NCBI RefSeq assembly: GCF_017308975.1
Contig: NZ_JADWPD010000001.1
Location: 124,001 to 188,000 of the forward strand
Source of the DNA: Amycolatopsis sp. MtRt-6
GTDB taxonomy: Bacteria; Actinomycetota; Actinomycetes; Mycobacteriales; Pseudonocardiaceae
DNA: 64,000 nucleotides
Direction: 5' to 3'
A program made the translations under genes and the position numbers. Numbering within the stretch: the first letter of the stretch is position 1; the number at the start of each line of letters is the position of its first letter. The notes under the pieces are model-generated. The model did not search any database. It saw only the letters and a program-made list of their open reading frames with translations, and was not told where the DNA came from. This document shows positions 51,279 to 60,413 of the stretch, in pieces.

Positions 51279-53552
51279 ATGACGACCGCCGACGAACTGC
51301 TCGGCCGGCTGGCGGGCATGGACAAGGACGCCCTCGCGAAAGTGCTGGCCCACCGGCCGGACGTGCTCGAAGAGCCGTGGCCGCGGCGGCTCGACGTCGT
51401 CGCCGCGCGCCTGTTGTCGGCCGAGTCCCTCGACGCCGCGCTGCTCGCCTTGCCGTTGCCGCTCGTGCAGGTCCTGCGAGCCGTCCAGCTGTGTCACGCG
51501 CTCGGGCGGCGGCCGGCGCCCGTCGCGGAGGTCGCCCGGCTGCTCGGCGCCGCCGACGTGGAGTCCTCTGTGGACGAACTCGCCGACCGGGCCCTGCTGT
51601 GGCGGGACACCGGCGGCCTCGCGCTGCCGGAACCGCTGCACCGCACCAGCTTTGCTGCCGAAGGACTCGGCCAGCCGGTCGCGAACCTGCTCGGGGAGCT
51701 CGGCACGAGCCGGCTGGCGAAGCTGTCGCGGGCCCTCGGATTGCCCGACACCGAACGGAAGCCGCAGCTCCTGCTCGGGCTCGTCCGGTTCTTCCGCGAC
51801 GGCGACCGCGTCCGCGCACTCTTCGACGACGCGCCCGAGGAGACGCGGAAACTGCTGCTGGACATGGCCGACGGCGTTCCCGAGGTCGAAGGACTCGCCC
51901 CGGCGGGCTGGGCGTTCGACCACGGCTTCCTGTTCGGGACCTACTTCGGCACCGTCGCCATGCCGATGGAGGTGTCACTCGCGCTGCGCGGGCCGGACCA
52001 CCAGCTGCCGTTCACGCCCGAGGAACCGCCGTTCCCCGTCACCCACGCCGGGGCCGAAGCGGCCGAAGCCGCGTCGTCGGCTGCCGCGCTGCGGTTGCTC
52101 GACCGGGTGTCGGCGATTCTCGACCTGGCCGCCGCCGAACCGTTGCCGCTGCTCAAGGACGGCACGATCGGGGCGCGGCTGGTCAAGAAGGTCGCCAAGG
52201 ACACCGGGGGCACCCCGGCGGAGATCGAGCTGGCCATCGACCTCGCCGCGCAGGCCGGGCTGCTGGTGGCCGACGAACCACCGCCGCCGGGTCGCGGCCG
52301 GAAGGCACCCGCGCCGACACTCGCGCCCGATCCGGACCTCGCGCGCCCCGCGCCGGCATTGCTGTACCGCCTCCTGCTCACCACCTGGTGGGACCCGGCC
52401 CCGCCGGAGTTCGAGGTCGACGTCGAAGCGCTCGTGCGGCGGCTGGTCGTGCGGCTGCTGGCACGGCTCGATCCCGGCGACGCCGTCACCGACGTCGACG
52501 CGCTGACGCGGCTGGCGGCGTGGCACGCGCCGATGCTGCCCACCGACGACCTCGCCGCGCGTGTCCGGGACGCGCTCGGCGAAGGCGAACTGCTCGGCGT
52601 CGTCGCGCACGGCGCCGTGACCGCGGCCGGGCGCGCCCTGCTCGCGCCGGAGCGGTTCGCCGACGTCACCGACGAGCTGGTCTCCCGGGCGCGGACGACG
52701 GCGTTGTTCGGCACCGACCTCACCGCCATCGTGCCCGGCTCGCCCGACGCCCGCCTCGCCGCGCTGCTGGACCGCGTCGCCGACCGCGAAGCCCAGGGCA
52801 CCGCGACCAGCTGGCGGTTCTCCCCCGCGTCCGTCCGGCGGGCGTTCGACCAGGGCACGACGACCGCCGAGCTGCTCGACGACCTGCGGGCCGTCGCCGC
52901 GGGCGACCTGCCGCAACCGCTGGTGTACCTGGTGAACGACGTCGCACGGCGGCACGGCGAGGCGCAGGTCATCGACGTCGCCAGCGTCGTCGTCGGTGAA
53001 CCCGCAGTGCTGGCCGAGCTCGCCGCGCACCGGAAGCTCGCCAAGCTCGGCCTGCGCGCGGTGGCCCCGACCGTGTTGACGTCCACTGTGGACGCGTCCG
53101 GCACGCTGGCGGCGTTGCGCGAAGCGGGTTACGCGCCGACTCGGCACGCCGCGGACGGCAGCATCGTGCTGCCCGCCCGTGACCAGGCCGCGCCGACGGT
53201 CGCCGTCCGCGATCCCGAACCCGGTGAGCTGCCGCCCGACCCGGCAGCGCACGCCGAGCGGCTGCTGACCGCTCCGGCCAGCGGTCCGGTCCTGCTGCGC
53301 GGCCAGCTCGCGCGGGCGATGAGCGACCGCTACGCGGGCCGGCTCACACCGAAGCAGCAGCAGCTCTGCTGGCAGCTCGAAGCCGGGCTCCCGGTGGACA
53401 TCGCGTACGACGGCGAGCACCTCGTCATCGCCTACCCCGAGCTCGACGGCGACGTCCTGGACGTCTGGTCCCTCGAGGAGCGCACCTACCGGCGGCTCGA
53501 ACTGGCGCGGATCGACCTGGCTCAGGCCTCGACGCCGGTGAGCCTCGCGTAG
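51279..53552 (+). CDS. Helicase-associated (XPB/Ssl2-like C-terminal) protein without helicase motor
   Basis: 757 residues. The C-terminal part (about 510-757) has VYLVNDVARRHGEAQVIDVASVVVGEPAVLAELAAHRKLAKLGLRAVAPTVLTS in outline, the helicase-associated domain found in actinobacteria next to the XPB-like helicase. The N-terminal 500 residues are helical (MTTADELLGRLAGMDKDALAKVLAHRPDVL) with no Walker motifs. Members work with the separate XPB helicase in DNA repair by inference. It overlaps the convergent sortase gene by 31 bp. Confidence 0.82.
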   Translation: MTTADELLGRLAGMDKDALAKVLAHRPDVLEEPWPRRLDVVAARLLSAESLDAALLALPLPLVQVLRAVQLCHALGRRPAPVAEVARLLGAADVESSVDELADRALLWRDTGGLALPEPLHRTSFAAEGLGQPVANLLGELGTSRLAKLSRALGLPDTERKPQLLLGLVRFFRDGDRVRALFDDAPEETRKLLLDMADGVPEVEGLAPAGWAFDHGFLFGTYFGTVAMPMEVSLALRGPDHQLPFTPEEPPFPVTHAGAEAAEAASSAAALRLLDRVSAILDLAAAEPLPLLKDGTIGARLVKKVAKDTGGTPAEIELAIDLAAQAGLLVADEPPPPGRGRKAPAPTLAPDPDLARPAPALLYRLLLTTWWDPAPPEFEVDVEALVRRLVVRLLARLDPGDAVTDVDALTRLAAWHAPMLPTDDLAARVRDALGEGELLGVVAHGAVTAAGRALLAPERFADVTDELVSRARTTALFGTDLTAIVPGSPDARLAALLDRVADREAQGTATSWRFSPASVRRAFDQGTTTAELLDDLRAVAAGDLPQPLVYLVNDVARRHGEAQVIDVASVVVGEPAVLAELAAHRKLAKLGLRAVAPTVLTSTVDASGTLAALREAGYAPTRHAADGSIVLPARDQAAPTVAVRDPEPGELPPDPAAHAERLLTAPASGPVLLRGQLARAMSDRYAGRLTPKQQQLCWQLEAGLPVDIAYDGEHLVIAYPELDGDVLDVWSLEERTYRRLELARIDLAQASTPVSLA

Positions 53553-54172
53553 GCGACGACGTTGTCGAGGTAGTTGCCGCTCGCCCGGTCGAACGCCCCG
53601 CCGCAGGTGATGAGCCGCAGTTCGGGGTCGGGTGTGTCGCCGTAGACCTGGTCGGTCGGGAACGCGGCCTTGGGGTAGCGCTCGACGCGGTAGACGGTGA
53701 ACACGGCGATCCGGCCGTCCGCGCGGCCGACTCTGGCCTGCTCGCCGGGACGAAGTTCCTTCAGGCGGGCGAAAGCGCCCGGCACGTGCTTGTAGTCGAC
53801 GTGCGCGGCCAGCACGGCCGGGCCGGTCTCCCCGGGCGACGGCGCGCCGGTGAACCAGCCGACCGTCGTGGCGTCGCCCGGGACTTCCAGCGCGCCGTCC
53901 GGCGCCAGCCCGAGGTCCGTGATCCCCTCGGCCCGCACGCCGATCGCCGGGATGGTCAGGGACGCCGGTTTCGCCGCGGGGAGGCCGTCGGCGGCCGTTG
54001 CCGCGGTGTGCGTGAGGCTCGAGGTGCCCACCGGGTCCGTGGTGGCCGGGCTCGGCGGGGCGATCTCCTGCGGCGCCTTCGGCGACAGGACCAGGACGAG
54101 GGCCACGGCCAGGACCACGCCGAGCGCGGCGGCGACCGCCGTGACCGCGGGCCACAGGCGCGGGTGCCTCAA
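53522..54172 (-). CDS. Class F sortase
   Basis: 216 residues. N-terminal membrane helix (about 8-30), Pro/Thr-rich linker, then the sortase barrel with His124 (AAHVDY), Cys190 (LITCGG) and Arg196 with Asn199 (RASGNYLDN). Class F enzymes of actinobacteria anchor surface proteins at the cell wall. The stop is 31 bp inside the convergent helicase-associated gene. It overlaps the excalibur-domain gene by 4 bp, so the two are made together. Confidence 0.9.
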   Translation of the reverse strand: MRHPRLWPAVTAVAAALGVVLAVALVLVLSPKAPQEIAPPSPATTDPVGTSSLTHTAATAADGLPAAKPASLTIPAIGVRAEGITDLGLAPDGALEVPGDATTVGWFTGAPSPGETGPAVLAAHVDYKHVPGAFARLKELRPGEQARVGRADGRIAVFTVYRVERYPKAAFPTDQVYGDTPDPELRLITCGGAFDRASGNYLDNVVAYARLTGVEA

Positions 54173-54633
54173 CTCGGGCGCCGGCGCAGGTAGAGCACCA
54201 TGCCGCCGGACACCGTCGCGGCGAGCAGGGTGCCGCTCAGCACCAGGAAACCGGGGACTTCGCTGTCGGGCTCACCGCCGCCGGTCGCGACGCCGCCGAC
54301 CGGCTTGACCTTCACCTGGTTGCCGGTGGCGGGCTTCTTGGTGCTCGTCTTCGGCGCGGGCTTTTTCGCCGTGGACGTCGTGGCGCTCGGCTGTTTCGGC
54401 CGGGACGGAAGTGCTTCGCAGGCGATTCCGTCTTTGTCGTCGTCGAGGTGATGGGGGTCGCCCGGCGTTGCGTCGAGGACAGCCTGGGCTTCCTCCTGGT
54501 ACTGGAAGTCCGAGCAGTCTTTGTCGCCGGTGAGGGGCGTCGCGAGCTGCGCGGAGGCGAAGGGAACAGGGCCGAGGAGAGCGAGCCCGGTGACGGCGGC
54601 GGCCGTCGTCAGGGCACGGCGAAACAGGGACAA
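54169..54633 (-). CDS. Secreted excalibur-domain protein, probable sortase partner
   Basis: 154 residues. Signal peptide 1-28 (ending PFASA), an excalibur calcium-binding domain at about 36-76 (DCSDFQYQEEAQAVLDATPGDPHHLDDDKDGIACEALP in outline; Cys pair and DxDxDG loop intact), a Lys/Pro/Thr-rich stalk, then a hydrophobic helix followed by YLRRRPS. That ending looks like a cell-wall sorting signal, but no LPxTG is present; GEPDSEVPG precedes the helix. Coupled with the class F sortase by a 4-bp overlap. Confidence 0.82.
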   Translation of the reverse strand: MSLFRRALTTAAAVTGLALLGPVPFASAQLATPLTGDKDCSDFQYQEEAQAVLDATPGDPHHLDDDKDGIACEALPSRPKQPSATTSTAKKPAPKTSTKKPATGNQVKVKPVGGVATGGGEPDSEVPGFLVLSGTLLAATVSGGMVLYLRRRPS

Positions 54634-54708
54634 CGGAATTCCTTCCGGACGGAATCTGGGGCGATTGCGTGGTTACTATCGCCGCCTCGGCGACGCCGTT
54701 ACGGACCA

Positions 54709-54724
54709 TTCCGGAATTCCGGAA
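54709..54724. promoter_or_regulatory. 16-bp palindrome upstream of the excalibur/sortase operon
   Basis: TTCCGGAATTCCGGAA is a perfect palindrome. A second GGAATTCC word lies at 54635-54642, right before the excalibur start. The site is in the 285-bp divergent gap with the response-regulator gene (start 54919), which otherwise shows nothing coding. A candidate operator for either side; regulator unknown. Confidence 0.4.
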
Positions 54725-54918
54725 ATGCCAGCGCCCCACGAACAGCAGCCCGGCTGGTGATTCTCTGCCATTTACGCTTCGACCTGCGGATTTGCCACCC
54801 AGAAATGCGTGCCGGCCGGAATGTTACGGGCTTCGCGGTCACACCTTTGAGGTAATTCACGTGTGACGGTGCCGACCGGCCGCCACCGCGGCGTCCGCGC
54901 ACCCCGTAACCTCGGGGT

Positions 54919-55545
54919 ATGCCGATCCAGGTACTGCTCGTCGACGACCACGAACTGGTCCGCCGCGGGCTCCGCGACCTCCTCGGCGACGAGCCCGACA
55001 TCGAGGTCGTCGCCGAGGCGAGCAGCGTCGAAGAGGCGTTGGCGGTGGCGATGCACGTCGAGCCGGAGGTCGCGGTGGTCGACGTCCGCCTCGGCGACGG
55101 CGACGGCATCACGCTCTGCCGTGAGCTGCGGTCGAAGCCGAACCCACCGGCCTGCCTGATGCTCACCGCGTTCGACGACGAAGAGGCGATGGTCGGCGCG
55201 ATCATGGCCGGCGCGGCGGGCTACCTGCTGAAGCAGGTGCGGGGACAGGACGTCGTCAACGCGGTGCGCGAGGTGGCGGCCGGGCGGTCGCTGCTGGACC
55301 CGGTGAGCACGGCGCGGGTGCTGGACAAGATGCGGCACCCGCCGACGGACGAGCTGGCGACGCTCACCGAGCGCGAACGCGACGTGCTGGAGCTGATCGG
55401 CCAGGGCCTGTCGAACCGCGAAATCGCCGAGCGGTTGTTCCTCGCGGAGAAGACGGTCAAGAACTACGTCACGTCGGTGCTGGCGAAGCTCGGCATGCAG
55501 CGCCGGACACAGGCGGCCGCTTGGATCGCGCGTCGCGAGAAGTAG
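54919..55545 (+). CDS. NarL/DevR-type response regulator
   Basis: 208 residues. Receiver domain 1-120 with acidic pocket DD9-10, phospho-acceptor Asp55 (VAVVDVRLGDGDG), Thr/Lys in LTAFDD and YLLKQVRG. LuxR-type HTH at about 143-203 (LTERERDVLELIGQGLSNREIAERLFLAEKTVKNYV). The strong resemblance to DevR/DosR suggests redox or hypoxia control. The likely partner is the GAF histidine kinase encoded head-on at 57150-55735. Confidence 0.92.
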   Translation: MPIQVLLVDDHELVRRGLRDLLGDEPDIEVVAEASSVEEALAVAMHVEPEVAVVDVRLGDGDGITLCRELRSKPNPPACLMLTAFDDEEAMVGAIMAGAAGYLLKQVRGQDVVNAVREVAAGRSLLDPVSTARVLDKMRHPPTDELATLTERERDVLELIGQGLSNREIAERLFLAEKTVKNYVTSVLAKLGMQRRTQAAAWIARREK

Positions 55546-55650
55546 TCACCCTCGTCCGCAATCCGCCGTTCGCTGAGACCTTTTCCGCGTCCTGTCACGG
55601 TCTGCCATGTCGATCAGGCATTTTCTGCCAGAGATTCACTCGAACGTGAG

Positions 55651-55666
55651 TCGAATATATGTTCGA
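55651..55666. promoter_or_regulatory. SOS-box-like palindrome (LexA-type site)
   Basis: TCGAATATATGTTCGA differs by one base from the actinobacterial LexA consensus TCGAAC-N4-GTTCGA. A lone half-site TCGAAC precedes it at 55640-55645. It lies in the 189-bp gap between the convergent response-regulator and kinase genes, where no gene start is evident, so it may be decayed or drive an RNA. TAAGAT at 55675-55680 could be a -10 box. Confidence 0.45.
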
Positions 55667-55734
55667 CGCTTCGGTAAGATCATTGGCGAGGGCGTGGAAG
55701 GGAGGCAGGATGACCCGAGAAGGGTGAGCACGAG

Positions 55735-57150
55735 TCAGTCGAGCGGAAGATCGAAGGCGACGAGCGTGCCGAGGCTGGGTGAGGAGTTCAGGAAGAACTT
55801 CCCGCCCGCGGCGTCCGCGCGTTCGGCGAGATGGCGCAGACCGCGGGTGGCGACGCCTTGGGGCACGCCGGAACCGTTGTCGCGCACGCGGAGTTTCACT
55901 CCGCCGGAGTCCCTGGTCAGTGTCACGCGGGTTTCGCTGGCGCCGGAGTGCCTGACCACATTGGACAGTGCCTCGCGCAGCGCGGCCCGGATGTGGTCGG
56001 CGCGTTCCGCGGGGATGTCGGCGAATTCCCCGGACAGCTCCAGGGTCGGCGGATAGCCGAGCAGCTCGCCGGCGATGCGGACCTCGCCGCGCGCCGATTC
56101 GGCGAGATCGGTGGGCGTGCCGGTGTCGTGGCGAGGTTCCGGTGACCGCAGCGCGCGCACAGTGCCGCGGATTTCCTCGATGGTCTGGTCGAGCTGGTCG
56201 ATGGCGTCGGACAGCCGGGCCCCGTCGGCCTGGGCGAAGCGCTTGCGCATGTTGCGCCGGACGCGGTCGAGCTGCATCCCGGCGCCGTAGAGCCGCTGGA
56301 CGATGACGTCGTGGAGTTCGCGGGCGATGCGCTCGCGCTCCTCGTAGAGGGCGACCCGGTGACGGGCGTTGGCGCCTTCGGCGAGCGCGAGGACAACGCC
56401 GGCTTGCGCGGCGAAGGCCACGAGCATCTCGACCGTCCCGGCGGAGAAGGGCTCACGCCCCCGCTTCCGGTAGACGGTGAGCGACCCGAGAACCCGTCCA
56501 CCCGACCCGAACGGCGCGGCGGCGAAGGGACCATAGCCGTGGAGTTCGGCGGGCACGTAGGGCGCGGTCCGCGGGTCGACGGTGAAGTCTTCGCTGGAGA
56601 CGGGTTCGCCGCCACGGGCCACCCGCCCGGCCGCGGAGTCGGCGGGGAGGGTGAGGCCACGCAGAGACTCGGCCGCGCTCGCGGCGAGCGCGCCCGGCGA
56701 GGTGCTGGGGGCGGGGGTCGCGCCGGCCGGCGTGCTGGGCGCCGGGCCGGCCTGCGCGGCGCGGTCCGGGCTGCCGGCTGCCTGCGTCGAGCCGGACTGC
56801 GCAACAGCCGCCGGCTCGCCGGGGGCCGCACCAGGCTGCGCACCGACGCCGGGACCGTCGACCGGCTGAGCCGAGCCGCCGCCGAGGCGAGCGTCAGCCG
56901 CCGGCTCACCCGCGCTCGCGTCGTCCGCCGCCGGGTGGGCTGTGGCGTAGTGCGCCGCCTCGACCACCACCCGGCCGTCGTCGGTGCTCACCATTGCGAG
57001 GCCCAGGTCGGCGTCGGCCAGCTCGGCCGCTCGGGCTACGACCGTGTCCAGCACCGCTCCCGGGTCGTCGCCGGACAGGGCGGTGCTCGTGATCTCGGTG
57101 GCCGCGGACAGTGCCCGCGCTGCAAGCGTTGGGTCCATGAGTTCCGTCAT
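55735..57150 (-). CDS. GAF-domain sensor histidine kinase (DevS-like)
   Basis: 471 residues from an ATG at 57150; the frame continues open further upstream, but only opposite cydDC. A GAF domain (about 15-265) is split by an Ala/Pro/Gly-rich insertion at about 72-160. The HisKA_3 motif ERERIARELHDVIVQRLYGAGMQLD puts phospho-His near 281, and the ATPase lobe shows ALREALSNVVRHS and LRVRDNGSGVP. It likely phosphorylates the facing response regulator. It lies 47 bp after cydDC on the same strand, consistent with oxygen or redox sensing. Confidence 0.9.
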   Translation of the reverse strand: MTELMDPTLAARALSAATEITSTALSGDDPGAVLDTVVARAAELADADLGLAMVSTDDGRVVVEAAHYATAHPAADDASAGEPAADARLGGGSAQPVDGPGVGAQPGAAPGEPAAVAQSGSTQAAGSPDRAAQAGPAPSTPAGATPAPSTSPGALAASAAESLRGLTLPADSAAGRVARGGEPVSSEDFTVDPRTAPYVPAELHGYGPFAAAPFGSGGRVLGSLTVYRKRGREPFSAGTVEMLVAFAAQAGVVLALAEGANARHRVALYEERERIARELHDVIVQRLYGAGMQLDRVRRNMRKRFAQADGARLSDAIDQLDQTIEEIRGTVRALRSPEPRHDTGTPTDLAESARGEVRIAGELLGYPPTLELSGEFADIPAERADHIRAALREALSNVVRHSGASETRVTLTRDSGGVKLRVRDNGSGVPQGVATRGLRHLAERADAAGGKFFLNSSPSLGTLVAFDLPLD

Positions 57151-57197
57151 TATCGCGCGGCGCGGTGGCGGCACGGCAAGGACGCCGGGGGAATCGA

Positions 57198-60100
57198 TCA
57201 CGTCACCGGTACCCGCGTCACGACCCGGCCGTCGCGGACCTCGAGGACCACGTCGGCTCCCGCTGCCTCCTCGGCGACGTGCGTCACGTGCACCACCGTC
57301 CGGCCCGCCAGCGCGTCCCGCAGGTGCGCGCGCACCGCCTGGGCCGTCACCTCGTCCAGGTGCGCCGTCGGCTCGTCCAGCAGCACCAGCCCCGCCGTCG
57401 GTGCTCCCAGCAGCGCCCGCGCCAGCGCCACCCGGTGGGCCTGACCGCCGGACAGTCCGGTGCCGCCGCTGCCGAGCAGCGTCTCCAGGGGGACGTCGGT
57501 CAGCGCCGCGCCGTGCAATGCCGCGCGCAGCTCCTCCTCCGTCGCCATCGGGCGGGCCAGCCGCAGGTTCTCGGCGATCGTCGTCGCCGCGAGCATCGGC
57601 TCCTGCGGCGCCCAGGCCACCGTCTCCGGGACGGTCACCACCCCACGGCGAGGCTCGAGGAACCCCAGCAGCGCCGCGACGAGCGTCGACTTGCCCGCCC
57701 CGCTCGGGCCGACCACCGCGGCGTACGTACCCGGTGCCAGCTCGAGGTCGACGTCGTGCAGCACGACCGGGCCGCCCGGCCAGCCAAGATCCGCTCCCCG
57801 CAGCGCAACCGTCGTCCCCGGGGCCGGCGGGAGCACCGCCGGCACGTCGGCGAGACGACGGCGAGCGCGCTGCAGCGTGTCCCAGTGCTGTGCCGCCGGG
57901 GGCAGCAGTGCGAGGACCTCGGCCAGCGCGAGCGGCACCAGCGCCGGCAGCGGCGCCAGGACGGGGTCGAGCTGCCCGGCCGCGACGGCCTGCGCCGCGA
58001 ACGCCGTGCTGACCACCGCGGCCGCTCCGCAGACCAGCGTCACCAGCGCTTCGGCCGCGCCCGCGCCGAACGCCTGCCGGCGCGCTTGCGTCACCAGCCG
58101 CGTGTCCGCGTCCGCGAGGGCGCGGCGGTGGTCGCCCGCCTTTCCGAACGCGAGCAGCTCGGCCGCCGCTTCGAAGATCACCAAGACCCGGCCGGCCACC
58201 GCGCGGCGGCCGGCCGCCAGGGCGGACGTCGCCCGGCGCTCGGCGCGCAGGGCCACCCACGGCGCGCACAGCCCGAGCGCGACCGCCGCGGCCAGCGTCA
58301 CGCCGGCCGCGGGCAGCACCCACGTCTGCACGGCGATCGCCCCGGCCGCGACCAGTGCCACCACCAGCGGCGGCGACACCACCCGCGGCAGCAGGTCGCG
58401 CACGGTGTCGACGTCGCCGGCCAGCCGGCGCTGCCCCTCCCCGGCCCACAGGCTCCGCGCGGGCCCGAGCCGGACGAGCGAATTCCACAGCCGCACGCGG
58501 ACGCGGCCGGCGATGCGGAACGCGGCGTCGTGCGTGACCAGCCGCTCGACGTACCGCAGCCCCGCGCGGCCGAGCCCGAACGCGCGGACGCCGACGACCG
58601 CGACCGTCAACGTCAGGATCGGCGGCTGCTGGGACGCCTTGGCGATGAGCCAGCCGGACGTCGCCGTCAGCGCCACGCCGGCCAGCAGCGCGAGCGCGCC
58701 CAGCGCGGCACCGCCGAAGAGCCGTCCGTCGAGGAGCGCGCGCCACCCCAGCGGCGTGGCCTTGATGTCCACAGTGGACGTGTCGGCGGCGGGCGCGACG
58801 TCGGACGGCAGGTCGACCGCCGCGGTGCGCTCGTGGGCCGCGATGATCGCCGCGGCACCGTTGTCGACCGCGCGCTGCACCGCGTCGAGCACCAGGCGCG
58901 CGTTCGCCTCGTCGAGGTGGGCGGTCGGTTCGTCGAGCAGGAGCAGCCAAGCACCGTTGCGAATGCGATGCAGCGCCCGGGCGACGGCGACGCGCTGCCG
59001 CTGGCCCAGTGACAGCTGGGCAACCGGCCGGTCCTCGAGCCCGGCCAGTCCCAGCTCGGCGAGAACTGCGTCGGAGCCGGCTTCTTCGCGGACCGTGCCG
59101 CCGGCGAACACCGGCGACTGCGGCACCCACGCGACCTGCTCGCGCCAGCGCGCGAGGTCGGCGTCGGCGAGGTTCGTCGAGCCGATCGTGATGGTGCCGT
59201 CGTGCGCCGGGACGAAGCCGAGCAGGGCCGAGAGCGTCGTCGACTTGCCGCCGCCGCTCGGGGCGCGGAGCCAGACCGTCTCGCCGGGGCGGACCGCCAG
59301 CGACTCGCCGTCCGGCGCGAAGCCGCCGCGGCGCGCGACGCGCAGGGAAGACACGCGCAGCTCGCCCGGCGACGGGATCGCTGTCCCTTCGGAACGCACC
59401 GGGATGGCCAGCAGGCCGGCGACGCGCCGGACCGCTTCGACGCCGTCCTCGCTGGCGTGGAAGGCGGCGCCGACCGCGCGCAGCGGCTGGTAGCACTCGG
59501 GCGCGAGGATCAGCACGCCGAGCCCGATGGCCAGCGGCAGGCTGCCGCCGGCGAGCCGGACGCCGATGACGACGGCGACGAGCGCCACCGACAGCGTCGC
59601 GATCAGTTCGAGCACGAACGCCGAGGAAAAGGCGACCTTCAACGTCTTGAGCGTCGCGCGGCGGTGGCGTTCGGACAGCCGCCGGACGGTCTCGCCCTGC
59701 GCCGTGGCGCGGCGGAACGCGGTCAGCACGGGCAGGACGCGGACCAGCTCCAGGAGCCGTTCCGACATCCGGTGCGTGGCGTCGGTCGCGCCGGCGACGC
59801 GGTCGGCGGTGTACTTCCCGACGAGGATGGCGAACATCGGCAGCAGCGGCACGGTCAGCGCGACGATCACGCCGGACGGCCAGTCGGCGAACAGGATCGC
59901 CGCCCCGGCGCCGAGGGGCACGACGGCCGCCGTCACCAGGGCGGGGAGGTATTCGCGGAAGTAGGCGTCGAGCGCGTCGAGGCCGCGGGTGGTGAGCGCG
60001 GTGAGCTCGCCGTGGCCACGCTGGGCGATCCACTCGGGACCCAGGCGCAGCGCGTGGTCGACGGCCTTGGCACGCAGCTCGCGTTGCGCGGTCGCGGCGG

Positions 60101-60413
60101 CGCGGGCCGAAACCGTGCGCACCGCCCAGCCGGTCAACGCGCGCGTCGCGACGAGCGCGAGCAGCGCGGCCAGCTGGGCGGTGCGTCCCCCGGAACCTGC
60201 TCCGACGATCGCCGCGAGGACGTCGGCGAGCAGGAATGCCTGTGCCACCAGCGCGGCGGCGTTGACGAACGACAGGAAGCCCACCAGGGCCAGCGCCCGG
60301 CGCACGGCCGGCACGAGAGCCGGCAGCGCGCCGAGCGGGCCCTTTCCCGGCCGCGCCGAGTCCACTGTGGACTCCGAGGCGGAAAGGGTTGCGCGCCCGG
60401 GAAGCTCGCTCAT
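57198..60413 (-). CDS. cydDC: Fused CydDC-type ABC exporter for cytochrome bd assembly
   Basis: 1071 residues from an ATG at 60413, in an ATGA overlap with the cydB stop. Two complete ABC exporter halves are fused. The CydD half has membrane helices, APSGGGKST (about 386) and LSLGQRQRVAVARALH with LLLLDEPTAH. The CydC half has GPSGAGKST (about 905), LSGGQAHRVALARALL and LVLLDEPTAHLDE. CydDC exports glutathione, cysteine or a related thiol, or moves haem, and is needed for bd oxidase assembly. The fused form is common in actinobacteria. Confidence 0.93.
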   Translation of the reverse strand: MSELPGRATLSASESTVDSARPGKGPLGALPALVPAVRRALALVGFLSFVNAAALVAQAFLLADVLAAIVGAGSGGRTAQLAALLALVATRALTGWAVRTVSARAAATAQRELRAKAVDHALRLGPEWIAQRGHGELTALTTRGLDALDAYFREYLPALVTAAVVPLGAGAAILFADWPSGVIVALTVPLLPMFAILVGKYTADRVAGATDATHRMSERLLELVRVLPVLTAFRRATAQGETVRRLSERHRRATLKTLKVAFSSAFVLELIATLSVALVAVVIGVRLAGGSLPLAIGLGVLILAPECYQPLRAVGAAFHASEDGVEAVRRVAGLLAIPVRSEGTAIPSPGELRVSSLRVARRGGFAPDGESLAVRPGETVWLRAPSGGGKSTTLSALLGFVPAHDGTITIGSTNLADADLARWREQVAWVPQSPVFAGGTVREEAGSDAVLAELGLAGLEDRPVAQLSLGQRQRVAVARALHRIRNGAWLLLLDEPTAHLDEANARLVLDAVQRAVDNGAAAIIAAHERTAAVDLPSDVAPAADTSTVDIKATPLGWRALLDGRLFGGAALGALALLAGVALTATSGWLIAKASQQPPILTLTVAVVGVRAFGLGRAGLRYVERLVTHDAAFRIAGRVRVRLWNSLVRLGPARSLWAGEGQRRLAGDVDTVRDLLPRVVSPPLVVALVAAGAIAVQTWVLPAAGVTLAAAVALGLCAPWVALRAERRATSALAAGRRAVAGRVLVIFEAAAELLAFGKAGDHRRALADADTRLVTQARRQAFGAGAAEALVTLVCGAAAVVSTAFAAQAVAAGQLDPVLAPLPALVPLALAEVLALLPPAAQHWDTLQRARRRLADVPAVLPPAPGTTVALRGADLGWPGGPVVLHDVDLELAPGTYAAVVGPSGAGKSTLVAALLGFLEPRRGVVTVPETVAWAPQEPMLAATTIAENLRLARPMATEEELRAALHGAALTDVPLETLLGSGGTGLSGGQAHRVALARALLGAPTAGLVLLDEPTAHLDEVTAQAVRAHLRDALAGRTVVHVTHVAEEAAGADVVLEVRDGRVVTRVPVT

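Noticed and set aside
54634-54918. ydaO-type (c-di-AMP) riboswitch before the secreted excalibur gene
   Set aside because: None of the conserved core segments of that RNA could be found in the gap.
55735-60033. 1432-codon frame that would fuse the GAF kinase to upstream sequence
   Set aside because: The upstream part lies in the wrong frame of cydDC and is Arg-rich; the kinase has a good ATG at 57150.
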